NCBI GenBank assembly: GCA_013044065.1
Contig: JABEVA010000094.1
Coordinates: 1-6,568, forward strand
Length of the DNA stretch: 6,568 nucleotides
Direction of reading: 5' to 3'
DNA from: Phycisphaerae bacterium
GTDB taxonomy: Bacteria; Planctomycetota; Phycisphaerae; WQYP01
The number at the start of each line of letters is the position of its first letter. Position 1 is the stretch's first letter. The notes below the pieces were generated by a model. It did no database searches. It was not told the origin of the DNA and saw only the letters and a list, made by a program, of their open reading frames with translations. Of this stretch, positions 1 through 6,044 are shown piece by piece. The position numbers and the translations under genes were made by a program.

Positions 1-574
1 CATCAGTAATGTCTTGTAACTCTCCGGCGTTTAACAATTTTTCGTAGGCTCTCAGCAGGGCTTGGCGCGCAAAGCATTGAGGCGTTTGGGCTTGAAAAAT
101 TCCGGTGCGGCTGACGGTGCCGACAATGTGCCGGCTCTCATCGACCCGCTTAAGCGTGGCCGGTTCCGCCACTACCGGTACGCCTGCGCCCACCATGCGG
201 GCTGCGGCAAACGCTGCGTCAATCACCGCCGTGGGGGTCAGAGGACGGGCGGCATCGTGAATGGCGACGTATTGCGATTTTATCGACGCCGCCCGTAGGC
301 CATGGAGCACGCTTTCCCAGCGGGCCGTGCCACCCGCAACCAGATGCAGCGGTTTACCATCCAAAACTTCCGCCAACAGCTTCCTATAGCAATCAAACCG
401 ATCGGGTGCTGTTACCACCAGCAGTTCCCTTACATCTCTGCGCTTTGTAAACAGGGCCACCGCCCGCTGCAGAACCGTGGTCCCGCCAATGTCCGTAAGG
501 AGTTTATCGCTGCCGCCAAACCGGCTGCCAGTGCCGGCTGCGGGAAATATCACACTAAAATCATCGTCTATCAT
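1..574 (-). CDS. ispD: 2-C-methyl-D-erythritol 4-phosphate cytidylyltransferase IspD, 3' end cut by window edge
   Basis: Transfers CMP from CTP to MEP in the cytoplasmic non-mevalonate isoprenoid pathway. Translating the minus strand from the ATG at 574 gives 191 codons open to the edge; E. coli IspD is about 236 residues, so roughly the last 40 lie outside. Visible motifs are the CTP-binding loop PAAGTGSRFG (residues 11-20) with K24 at the place of the catalytic lysine, GGTARWESV (81-89), HDAARP (106-111), LKRV (141-144) and QTPQCF (163-168). The sequence stops inside the ITD segment (189-191), which in the family continues as ITD(D/E). The start is chosen because the nucleotide-binding strand begins a few residues later. 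There is no good Shine-Dalgarno site; a -10-like box lies 8 bases upstream. The gene is divergent from the EEP gene. ispF often follows ispD in bacteria, but that side is not visible. Confidence 0.93.
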   Translation of the reverse strand, partial: MIDDDFSVIFPAAGTGSRFGGSDKLLTDIGGTTVLQRAVALFTKRRDVRELLVVTAPDRFDCYRKLLAEVLDGKPLHLVAGGTARWESVLHGLRAASIKSQYVAIHDAARPLTPTAVIDAAFAAARMVGAGVPVVAEPATLKRVDESRHIVGTVSRTGIFQAQTPQCFARQALLRAYEKLLNAGELQDITD

Positions 575-582
575 GCCCTTAT

Positions 583-611
583 AGTATGCGCGAAGCGCGC
601 CGGGGGAACAA
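583..611 (-). promoter_or_regulatory. Candidate promoter of ispD
   Basis: On the minus strand TTGTTC (611-606) and CATACT (588-583) are separated by 17 bases, and the ATG follows 8 bases after the -10 box. An alternative -10 is TACTAT, shifted 2 bases downstream. The match is weak (3/6 and 4/6). The spacer carries a short inverted repeat, GCGCG-CTT-CGCGC. If the site is used, the ispD mRNA would start at or next to its ATG. Confidence 0.35.
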
Positions 612-849
612 TATGAACGCCAGGCTTGTCCTTAATTGCCCAAAGTTCGCCGGCAGCAATCCCCGGTTGATGCGGGCCGACGTCTGGCCAGAGATGCGGC
701 TATGTGGAGTTGTGGGCTGCGGCGCGTTGTATCATTGGCCGTGCTTGTGACAAAGCCTTGCGTCCGTTTCCACCATGACGCACCTGGCTGGAAATTTCAC
801 GGGTCAACCGGTAGACTCTCCGTTCGTGAATCTGTGGGCAACATCCGCA

Positions 850-1641
850 ATGCGAATCATGGTTTACAACATACTCGAGGGAGGCCTGGGCCGAATTGAT
901 CCAATCTGTGAGGTTATTCGCCATGCCGATCCAGACGTTATTATTCTGCCGGAAACCTGGGTGCCGGATGAATTTCAAAAACTCGCTGACCGCTTGAAAA
1001 TGGAACTGTTTCAAGCCGAATCCCCACGCAACGCCCATGGCCACATCGGGCTGCTGACCCGGTTGCCGCTTTTGCAGGCCGTCAATTTCGGTCCACTTGA
1101 TGATCGCCTGACCCGGGCTGCCATTCAGGCCGTGGTACAAGATAAGCACGGCCCCTTCGGCATTATCGGGGTGCATCTGCATGCCAAAGAATCTTCTCAG
1201 GATGAACAAATTCGGTTGCGCGAGTTAGATGCCGTACTGGCGATGGCCGTGCCGTTCAAGACCTTACCGCACATTATCGCCGGCGACTTTAACGCCCAGC
1301 ATCCCCAGCAAATCATCGACTTGGCAAAGGCCCCGGATTTTGTAAAGCGGCGGTTGGGGATAGCGGCCCACGACACTTTCGGCGCGCAATTGCCGCGCGA
1401 CGCTATCGCCAAAATGCTTGCGGCGGGATACACGGATGCCCATGCCGTCGGTCGCCAGCCAGCAGCTTTTGAACCCACGTTTACCACCGCCCAGCCGGTG
1501 TTTCGGCTGGACTACATCTTTCTATCGCCGCACCTGCAACCAACGCCTGGCACTTGCAGCACTGTGCACCACTCCATGACCAGATTCGCCAGCGATCATT
1601 TTCCCATAATGGCGCAAGTAAATCCGCCTGTCGGCACCTGA
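850..1641 (+). CDS. Endonuclease/exonuclease/phosphatase (EEP) family hydrolase
   Basis: A metal-dependent phosphoesterase of the EEP fold (DNase I, exonuclease III, sphingomyelinase superfamily). The substrate cannot be told; relatives cut DNA, phosphoinositides, sphingomyelin or other phosphodiesters. Numbered from the ATG at 850 (263 aa), the active-site set is complete: YNI with N7 in the first strand, LPET with metal-binding E35, GVHLH (H109, H111), GDFN (D146, N148), LDYIF (D221) and the terminal SDH (D249, H250). No signal peptide or membrane segment is visible in this form. The frame stays open to an ATG at 775, giving 288 aa. I prefer 850 because MRIMVYNI is where the fold normally begins and the extra 25 residues resemble no known part of it; neither start has a Shine-Dalgarno site. 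The gene diverges from ispD and converges with birA. Its stop codon lies inside a terminator-like hairpin. The family is certain; the exact function is unknown. Confidence 0.87.
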   Translation: MRIMVYNILEGGLGRIDPICEVIRHADPDVIILPETWVPDEFQKLADRLKMELFQAESPRNAHGHIGLLTRLPLLQAVNFGPLDDRLTRAAIQAVVQDKHGPFGIIGVHLHAKESSQDEQIRLRELDAVLAMAVPFKTLPHIIAGDFNAQHPQQIIDLAKAPDFVKRRLGIAAHDTFGAQLPRDAIAKMLAAGYTDAHAVGRQPAAFEPTFTTAQPVFRLDYIFLSPHLQPTPGTCSTVHHSMTRFASDHFPIMAQVNPPVGT

Positions 1642-1661
1642 GGCGGCGGTGCTAAATTTTT
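1633..1661 (+). terminator. Candidate intrinsic terminator overlapping the EEP stop codon
   Basis: GGCACC (1633-1638) pairs with GGTGCT (1648-1653): five Watson-Crick pairs plus an outer G-U pair, with a 9-base loop. AAA and then five T residues (1657-1661) follow. The TGA stop codon of the EEP gene (1639-1641) sits in the loop. The stem is short and the T run is offset by three bases, so strength is uncertain, but the layout suits the end of a single-gene transcript facing birA. Confidence 0.45.
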
Positions 1662-1662
1662 C

Positions 1663-1690
1663 GTGCGTAAGCCGGGCCGGCTTGCGGCAC
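1663..1690. other. Hairpin between the convergent EEP gene and birA
   Basis: GTGC-GTAAGCC (1663-1673) pairs with GGCTTGC and GCAC (1679-1690): 11 pairs with one T-G wobble and one bulged G (1686) around a GGGCC loop. It follows directly on the T run at 1657-1661. Neither strand has a T run on its downstream side, so it is not a textbook terminator. It may act as a transcription barrier or RNA 3'-end stabiliser between the two converging genes; this is inferred from position only. Confidence 0.3.
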
Positions 1691-1734
1691 TGGCGTTGGC
1701 CTCCTGTCCCTCCCATGGTAGATGTGCTGGAGCA

Positions 1735-2541
1735 CTAAGGTGGTAAAACCCGCCGCAATTCATCGGTGCATAAGACTTGGACGCCGCCAGGCGTTTGAAT
1801 GAGGGCCTGGCCGCGGCCATCAACGCCGATAAAGCGACCCTCTACTGTGGAGGCACCGTTTTGCGGTCCGCAGCGCACCGGCTGGCCCAACCACGCCAAA
1901 CGAGGGCGGATTTGCGGTAGTAATACCTCCGCAAAATCGCCACGATCCACAATGAGCAGATGGTGCTCCAAACTTTCCAGCAATAGATTCAGCAGCGTCT
2001 GCAAGTCAATGGCGTGATGAATCTCGTGCTGCAATGTGGTAGCGGGTTGACGCAACGGTTGGCCTAACAATTCCGGTGCAAAATTGGCGTTGATCCCCAC
2101 CCCCAGAATCACAACGGGAGTGGGCCAATCCGGGTAGGCCTGACAGAGAATTCCTGCCACTTTTTTTTCACCAATCAACAAGTCATTGGGCCATTTAATC
2201 AATGGCACCAGATCTGCGCAGGCCTGTATAGCCTGCGCCGCGGCCAGACCTGCTGCCAGCGGCAGTGGCTCATAGGCATCCGGACGCCCGCGCATGGGCC
2301 AGGCAATGCTTAGCCACAATCCTCCACGCGGGCTTTGCCAGTTGCGGCCGGTGCGGCCTTGGCCCGCGGTCTGAACCTCGGCCACCACCGCCATGGCTTT
2401 GGCGGCCGGATTGGGTGCGGGGTAATGGGCCAGCCAGCGCCGTTGCACTTCACTATTGGTTGAATCGATGCTGGGCAAGGTCACCAGATGCATCTGATCT
2501 CCATAGGGGTATACGGGATAGGGCACCAGCCTGCCGCTCAT
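1735..2541 (-). CDS. birA: Biotin--[acetyl-CoA-carboxylase] ligase, BirA type without DNA-binding domain
   Basis: Activates biotin with ATP to biotinyl-AMP and attaches it to the lysine of the biotin carrier protein (acetyl-CoA carboxylase AccB and relatives) in the cytoplasm. The 268 aa contain STN (27-29), the biotin/ATP loop GQGRTGR (60-66), KWPND (116-120), KVAGIL (127-132) and GVGIN (147-151), then the small C-terminal SH3-like domain (about 218-262). The N-terminal winged helix of E. coli BirA is absent, so this is a class I ligase and not expected to repress bio genes. Its ATG overlaps the kdpE stop codon as ATGA (2541-2538), implying translational coupling. A second in-frame ATG at 2493 (M17, giving 252 aa) has a clear GGAG five bases upstream (2502-2499) and matches the usual family start better, so the real protein may begin there. 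A run of eight A residues encodes the K126-K127 region. Confidence 0.93.
   Translation of the reverse strand: MSGRLVPYPVYPYGDQMHLVTLPSIDSTNSEVQRRWLAHYPAPNPAAKAMAVVAEVQTAGQGRTGRNWQSPRGGLWLSIAWPMRGRPDAYEPLPLAAGLAAAQAIQACADLVPLIKWPNDLLIGEKKVAGILCQAYPDWPTPVVILGVGINANFAPELLGQPLRQPATTLQHEIHHAIDLQTLLNLLLESLEHHLLIVDRGDFAEVLLPQIRPRLAWLGQPVRCGPQNGASTVEGRFIGVDGRGQALIQTPGGVQVLCTDELRRVLPP
2499..2502 (-). promoter_or_regulatory. Shine-Dalgarno site for an alternative birA start at 2493
   Basis: GGAG on the minus strand lies five bases before the ATG at 2493-2491. It is the best ribosome binding site in the kdpE-birA region. It competes with the upstream ATG at 2541, which has no good site of its own but could be reached by coupling from kdpE. 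Confidence 0.5.
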
Positions 2542-3233
2542 TCCACGGCCAGGCGATAACCCACTCCCGGTTCGGTAAGCAGGTAACGAGGCTGGGCCGG
2601 CTGCGCCTCAAGCTTTTGCCGTAGTTGGTTTATATACACGCGTAGATAGTGCGTTTCCTCGGTGGCCTGTGGCCCCCAGACTTCTTTGAGCAATTGCCGG
2701 TGCGTCAACACCTTGCCCGCGTGGTCCACCAAAATGGCCAGCAGTCGGTATTCGTTGGGAGTCAGGTGCAGGGGGCGCTGGTTGATGGAAACGCTGCGCG
2801 TTGCCCGGTCCACACGCAGGGCACCGACGACAAAAATCGGTTCTCCAGTGTCGCTTTGCGAAGCGCGGCGACGCAACGCCGCCCGCAAACGTGCCGTCAA
2901 TTCACCAATGCCGAAAGGCTTGGTAAGATAATCGTCCGCCCCGGCATCCAAGGCTATTATTTTGTCCTGCTCCTTCCCGCGGGCGGAAATCACAATGACC
3001 GGCATGGTGGACCAGGATCGAATTTGGCGCACCAGATCGACTCCATCCATATCCGGCAGACCCAGATCTAGAATAATAACCTCCGGAGATTGCGTCGTAG
3101 CCGCCAGCAAACCGGCGCGGGCGGTTTCAGCTTCAATATAGCGGTAACTTTGGGCTTGCAGGCTGATGCGCAAAAACTGACGGATCGGGGGATCGTCTTC
3201 AATAACCAAAACCAGGGGTGTGGGTTCAACCAT
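2538..3233 (-). CDS. kdpE: KdpE-type OmpR-family response regulator
   Basis: A two-component DNA-binding regulator; in E. coli KdpE, phosphorylated by KdpD, activates the kdpFABC potassium pump. The 231 aa have the usual length. The receiver domain (about 7-120) shows the acidic pair D13/D14, phospho-acceptor D56 in ILDLGLPD, S83 and K105 in the KPF loop. The winged helix (about 135-231) has LTPNEYRLL, KVLTHRQLL, VWGP, HYLR and a C-terminal GVGYRL. The segments LDLGLPD, DKI-ALDAGADDYL-KPFGIGEL and VWGP match E. coli KdpE from memory much better than PhoB or OmpR, which supports the symbol. No histidine kinase or kdp pump gene is in the window; kdpE is instead the first gene of a pair with birA. 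The start has no Shine-Dalgarno site but a promoter-like pair ending 7 bases before it. The KdpE subfamily is likely; regulation of kdpFABC here is inferred. Confidence 0.9.
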   Translation of the reverse strand: MVEPTPLVLVIEDDPPIRQFLRISLQAQSYRYIEAETARAGLLAATTQSPEVIILDLGLPDMDGVDLVRQIRSWSTMPVIVISARGKEQDKIIALDAGADDYLTKPFGIGELTARLRAALRRRASQSDTGEPIFVVGALRVDRATRSVSINQRPLHLTPNEYRLLAILVDHAGKVLTHRQLLKEVWGPQATEETHYLRVYINQLRQKLEAQPAQPRYLLTEPGVGYRLAVE

Positions 3234-3240
3234 GAGTGCA

Positions 3241-3269
3241 ATCTCACGCTAATTTGGTGGTGCAGTCAA
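3241..3269 (-). promoter_or_regulatory. Candidate promoter of the kdpE-birA operon
   Basis: On the minus strand TTGACT (3269-3264, 5/6 to consensus) is followed after exactly 17 bases by TGAGAT (3246-3241, 3/6), and the kdpE ATG starts 7 bases later. The -35 box is good and the -10 box poor. The spacing would place the transcript start at or within a base or two of the start codon. Confidence 0.4.
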
Positions 3270-3376
3270 GCGTGCTTATGCGGCGTTCGATGGGGGATCT
3301 CATGGGGCTTGACGGGCTGAGGTGTTGGCGACGGTGGTTCAGGCAACGCCGCGGCGATTTTCCGATAAAACTGGGC

Positions 3377-3391
3377 CGTGCCATTGGCACG
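3377..3391. repeat. 15-bp perfect dyad in the kdpE-priA divergent region
   Basis: CGTGCC-ATT-GGCACG, six-base arms around a 3-base centre. It lies about 40 bases upstream of the priA -10 box and about 145 bases upstream of the kdpE start. Its size and symmetry suit a dimeric regulator, but a chance palindrome in G+C-rich DNA cannot be excluded. The rest of this 212-bp gap holds the two promoter candidates, a 10-bp palindrome CGCCGCGGCG (3347-3356) and nothing else recognised. Confidence 0.35.
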
Positions 3392-3431
3392 CGAGCAGCA
3401 CTATGACCAAGCGACGTTATGCCGCTGCGAT

Positions 3432-3437
3432 TATAAT
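3432..3437 (+). promoter_or_regulatory. Candidate -10 box of priA
   Basis: A perfect TATAAT ends 8 bases before the priA ATG at 3446. No convincing -35 box lies at 16-18 bases and there is no TGn extension. No Shine-Dalgarno sequence fits between the box and the ATG, so a transcript from here would be leaderless or nearly so. Confidence 0.5.
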
Positions 3438-3445
3438 GGCCCCCG

Positions 3446-5911
3446 ATGAGTGCATGGCAAATTGATCGACAGGGCATCAGGATCGGCGATGCAGCTTATG
3501 CGCAAGTTGCGGTGGACCAGGCGCTGGATGCGGTGCTGACTTACCATATTCCGCGCGATCTCGCGTCCGCGGCCATGCCCGGGGCGCGTGTGACGGTGCC
3601 GCTGGGGCGTGGCAACAAGCCGGTATCCGGAGTCCTGCTGGAGGTAGGTGAGAATCGCGAGCTGCATGGGGCAATGGAGGCACCAGCCCAGACGGTCGCC
3701 GCCGGTGCGCCGGACGAAAGCGGTGGTTTGCTTTGGCCATCGCCCCGGCAGGACCCATCTCAAAAGCGGCGGATAAAAGATATTCTCCGGGTGCATACCG
3801 ATGTTGCGGTGGTGCCCCAGGATTTATTGGAACTGGCGCGGTGGATTGCCCGTTATTATTGTGCACCCTTGGGACTGGTGTTGAGTGCCATTGTGCCCGC
3901 GGGGGTGAAGACCAACGCACGCCTGCCGAAACGGCGGCTGGTAACAGCCGGGCTTTCGCCGTTGGAGGCCGATGCCCAGGGGTTGGACGGGACAGGCCGG
4001 GTTTTGCGGCGTGATCGGGACTTGCTGGAGCGGCTGATTCCCTGGCTGGCGCAGCAACCACAAACGGAAAAGGCGGTGCTCGACTTTACTGGTATTTCCG
4101 CCGCCACGCTCAAGCGATTGGTCAAGCGGGGCTGGCTGCGGATCCAGCAGCAAATGTTGCTGCCGGATGGCGCATCGACCACCAATACCTCAGGACAGCA
4201 GACCCCTGGGCCGGAAGGTGCCGCTGCCCCGGCCGATCACCAGGAACCTCTGCGTTTAAGCGCCGAACAACAAGCGGTACTTGCCAACATACAGCCCCTG
4301 CTGGATCAGCCGACGTTTGCCGTGCGACTGATTCAAGGCGTGACCGGTTCGGGTAAGACCGAGGTGTATTTGCGGGCGGCGGAGGAGGTGGTTAGCGCGG
4401 GGAGGCGGGTGATTGTGCTGGTGCCGGAAATTGTGCTTACGCCGCAGACGGTGCAACGGTTTACCCGGCGTTTTGAGCGCGTGGCGATTATGCACAGCGG
4501 ATTAACTGATTCACAGCGACACCAACACTGGCGGGCGATAGCCGACGGCTGGGCACAGGTGATTGTAGGGGTGCGTTCAGCGATATTTGCGCCGGCTGCC
4601 AATCTGGGATTAATTGTGGTGGATGAAGAGCACGACTCTTCTTACAAGCAGGACAGCGCACCGCGCTACCATGGACGGGACGTGGCGGTGCGGCGCGGCC
4701 AGATGCTCAACATTCCGGTGCTTCTGGGTTCGGCAACGCCCTCGCTGGAAAGCTGGCACAACAGCCAGACCAACCCGCATTATTCCCTTCTCAAGTTAAC
4801 CAGCCGTCCATTGGGCACGGCGATGCCGCGGGTTTTGCGTGTGGATATGAAGGCCGAACAGCGTCAGCGGCCAGGGCTGCACATTCTTTCCATGCTGCTC
4901 GAGCACCGGATCAAGGAGGTTCTGGGCGATAAGGGCCAGGTGATACTGCTGTTAAATCGGCGGGGCTATGCCCACTACGTAGCTTGCGCCCGGTGCGATT
5001 GGGTGTTGCTGTGCGATAATTGTGATGCCACGATGGTGGTACACCGGTTGGATGGGGACGGGCGATCGGCTGGCACCGAGTCCAGCGTGGTCCGGTGCCA
5101 TTATTGTCTGACCAGTCGATTGCTGCCGAAAATTTGTCCGCAGTGTCACGCCAAGGTGGTTTCGCTGGGCCAGGGTACGCAGCGTGCGGAAGATGAGGTG
5201 AAACGCAAATTTCCCCAAGCACGCGTGTTGCGCATGGACAGCGATACCATGCGGCAGGGGCGCGACTACCAACGGGTGCTGGCGGAATTTGGTGCCGGAG
5301 AAGTGGATATACTTCTGGGAACACAGATGATCGCCAAAGGATTGGATTTTCCGAATGTGCGGCTGGTGGGGGTGCTCAATGCGGACCTGGCGATGAGCAC
5401 GCCGGATTTCAGGGCCTCGGAACGCACTTTTGATTTGATTTGCCAGGTGGCCGGCCGCAGCGGCCGGGCCTACCAGCAGGGCACCGTGGTGGTGCAGAGT
5501 TTCGGGCCTGACGAACCTGCCATTGCGTATGCCGCCCAGCATGATTATACGGGGTTTATCAGCAAGGAACTGCCGCATCGGCAGGCCCTGGGATATCCGC
5601 CCTATGGCCGAATTGTTCGATTGGTGGCCAGCGACAAAAATCATGATCTGGCCCGGAATCAGGTTTTGTTGATGGCCCGATGGATTGCCGCGGTGATACC
5701 ACGGCTGAAACTCGAAGGGGCGGTGCGTGTGGTCGGACCGCAACTGGCCCCGCTGGCGCGATTGGTGGAAGAGTTCCGCTGGGAAATTCTGTTGTTTTCG
5801 CCAGTGGCGGTCAATTTGCAGCGCGTATTGGAGGCTCTGCGAGAGCAAAAAGTTTTCGCGGCCGTGAAGACGGCCTTGCTCATTGACGTGGATCCATTGC
5901 AGATGCAATGA
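3446..5911 (+). CDS. priA: Primosomal protein N' (replication restart helicase PriA)
   Basis: A superfamily 2 3'-to-5' DNA helicase that recognises stalled forks and D-loops and reloads the replicative helicase. The 821 aa are longer than E. coli PriA (732). Domains in order: the 3'-end-binding domain (about 16-68), a winged-helix region (about 109-235), the helicase core with Walker A GVTGSGKT (298-305), DEEH (393-396) and GSATPS (428-433), the zinc-binding insertion with eight cysteines (C514, C517, C523, C526, C551, C554, C564, C567), motif V around GTQMIAKGLDFPNV (625-638), motif VI QVAGRSGR (667-674) and the C-terminal domain (about 700-821). All catalytic motifs are present, so it should be active. 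Motif VI has serine where most PriA proteins have alanine. Extra length sits in two low-complexity, Ala/Pro/Gly-rich linkers near 72-108 and 240-268 and a small insert near 536-547. It is divergent from kdpE. The start lies 8 bases after a TATAAT and lacks a ribosome binding site. Confidence 0.97.
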   Translation: MSAWQIDRQGIRIGDAAYAQVAVDQALDAVLTYHIPRDLASAAMPGARVTVPLGRGNKPVSGVLLEVGENRELHGAMEAPAQTVAAGAPDESGGLLWPSPRQDPSQKRRIKDILRVHTDVAVVPQDLLELARWIARYYCAPLGLVLSAIVPAGVKTNARLPKRRLVTAGLSPLEADAQGLDGTGRVLRRDRDLLERLIPWLAQQPQTEKAVLDFTGISAATLKRLVKRGWLRIQQQMLLPDGASTTNTSGQQTPGPEGAAAPADHQEPLRLSAEQQAVLANIQPLLDQPTFAVRLIQGVTGSGKTEVYLRAAEEVVSAGRRVIVLVPEIVLTPQTVQRFTRRFERVAIMHSGLTDSQRHQHWRAIADGWAQVIVGVRSAIFAPAANLGLIVVDEEHDSSYKQDSAPRYHGRDVAVRRGQMLNIPVLLGSATPSLESWHNSQTNPHYSLLKLTSRPLGTAMPRVLRVDMKAEQRQRPGLHILSMLLEHRIKEVLGDKGQVILLLNRRGYAHYVACARCDWVLLCDNCDATMVVHRLDGDGRSAGTESSVVRCHYCLTSRLLPKICPQCHAKVVSLGQGTQRAEDEVKRKFPQARVLRMDSDTMRQGRDYQRVLAEFGAGEVDILLGTQMIAKGLDFPNVRLVGVLNADLAMSTPDFRASERTFDLICQVAGRSGRAYQQGTVVVQSFGPDEPAIAYAAQHDYTGFISKELPHRQALGYPPYGRIVRLVASDKNHDLARNQVLLMARWIAAVIPRLKLEGAVRVVGPQLAPLARLVEEFRWEILLFSPVAVNLQRVLEALREQKVFAAVKTALLIDVDPLQMQ
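5895..5910. other. Inverted repeat over the priA 3' end
   Basis: CATTGCA-GA-TGCAATG, seven-base perfect arms, ends one base before the final base of the priA stop codon. As RNA it can form a 6-bp stem with an AGAT loop. A second small stem, TCCCG/CGGGA, lies at 5919-5935. Neither is followed by a T run, so I see no standard terminator between priA and the Usp gene, and read-through is possible. Confidence 0.3.
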
Positions 5912-5943
5912 TATCGGCTCCCGGCATGAGCGGGAAGTTGCGG

Positions 5944-5949
5944 TATAAT
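5944..5949 (+). promoter_or_regulatory. Candidate -10 box upstream of the Usp gene
   Basis: A perfect TATAAT in the priA-Usp gap. No good -35 box is seen 16-18 bases upstream. A start about 7 bases downstream would give a leader of roughly 88 bases before the Usp ATG at 6045. That leader contains a small hairpin TGGCC-GGCCGG-GGCCA (5995-6010). Immediately after the expected start it begins with ATG CGG TGA. Confidence 0.45.
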
Positions 5950-6033
5950 ACACCCCATGCGGTGACGGACGTCCCGGCACATGGAACTGAATCATGGCCG
6001 GCCGGGGCCAACGTCAAGCGGCGCAAATTCGAT

Positions 6034-6037
6034 GAGG
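6034..6037 (+). promoter_or_regulatory. Shine-Dalgarno site of the Usp gene
   Basis: GAGG lies seven bases before the ATG at 6045, a normal spacing. It decides the start codon and shows that this genome does use Shine-Dalgarno initiation at some genes, in contrast to priA and kdpE. Confidence 0.6.
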
Positions 6038-6044
6038 CATTACC

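Noticed and set aside
62..616. Two plus-strand open frames over ispD
   Set aside because: The minus strand here encodes clear IspD motifs; the plus frames give no recognisable protein.
745..753. TTGTGACAA palindrome upstream of the EEP gene, resembling a CRP or FNR half-site
   Set aside because: Only 4-1-4 bases and no second matching half at the proper spacing; expected by chance.
700..1209. 169-codon open frame on the minus strand over the EEP gene
   Set aside because: It lies opposite EEP catalytic motifs and shows no domain; the plus-strand frame explains the sequence.
3347..3356. CGCCGCGGCG palindrome followed by ATTTT in the kdpE-priA gap
   Set aside because: It has no loop and only four T residues, and lies between divergent promoters where no transcript should end; not a terminator.
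4952..5995. 347-codon open frame on the minus strand across the priA 3' half
   Set aside because: It is antisense to unmistakable PriA motifs (zinc fingers, motif VI). The translation is rich in His, Arg and Pro and has no recognisable domain, typical of a shadow frame in G+C-rich coding DNA.
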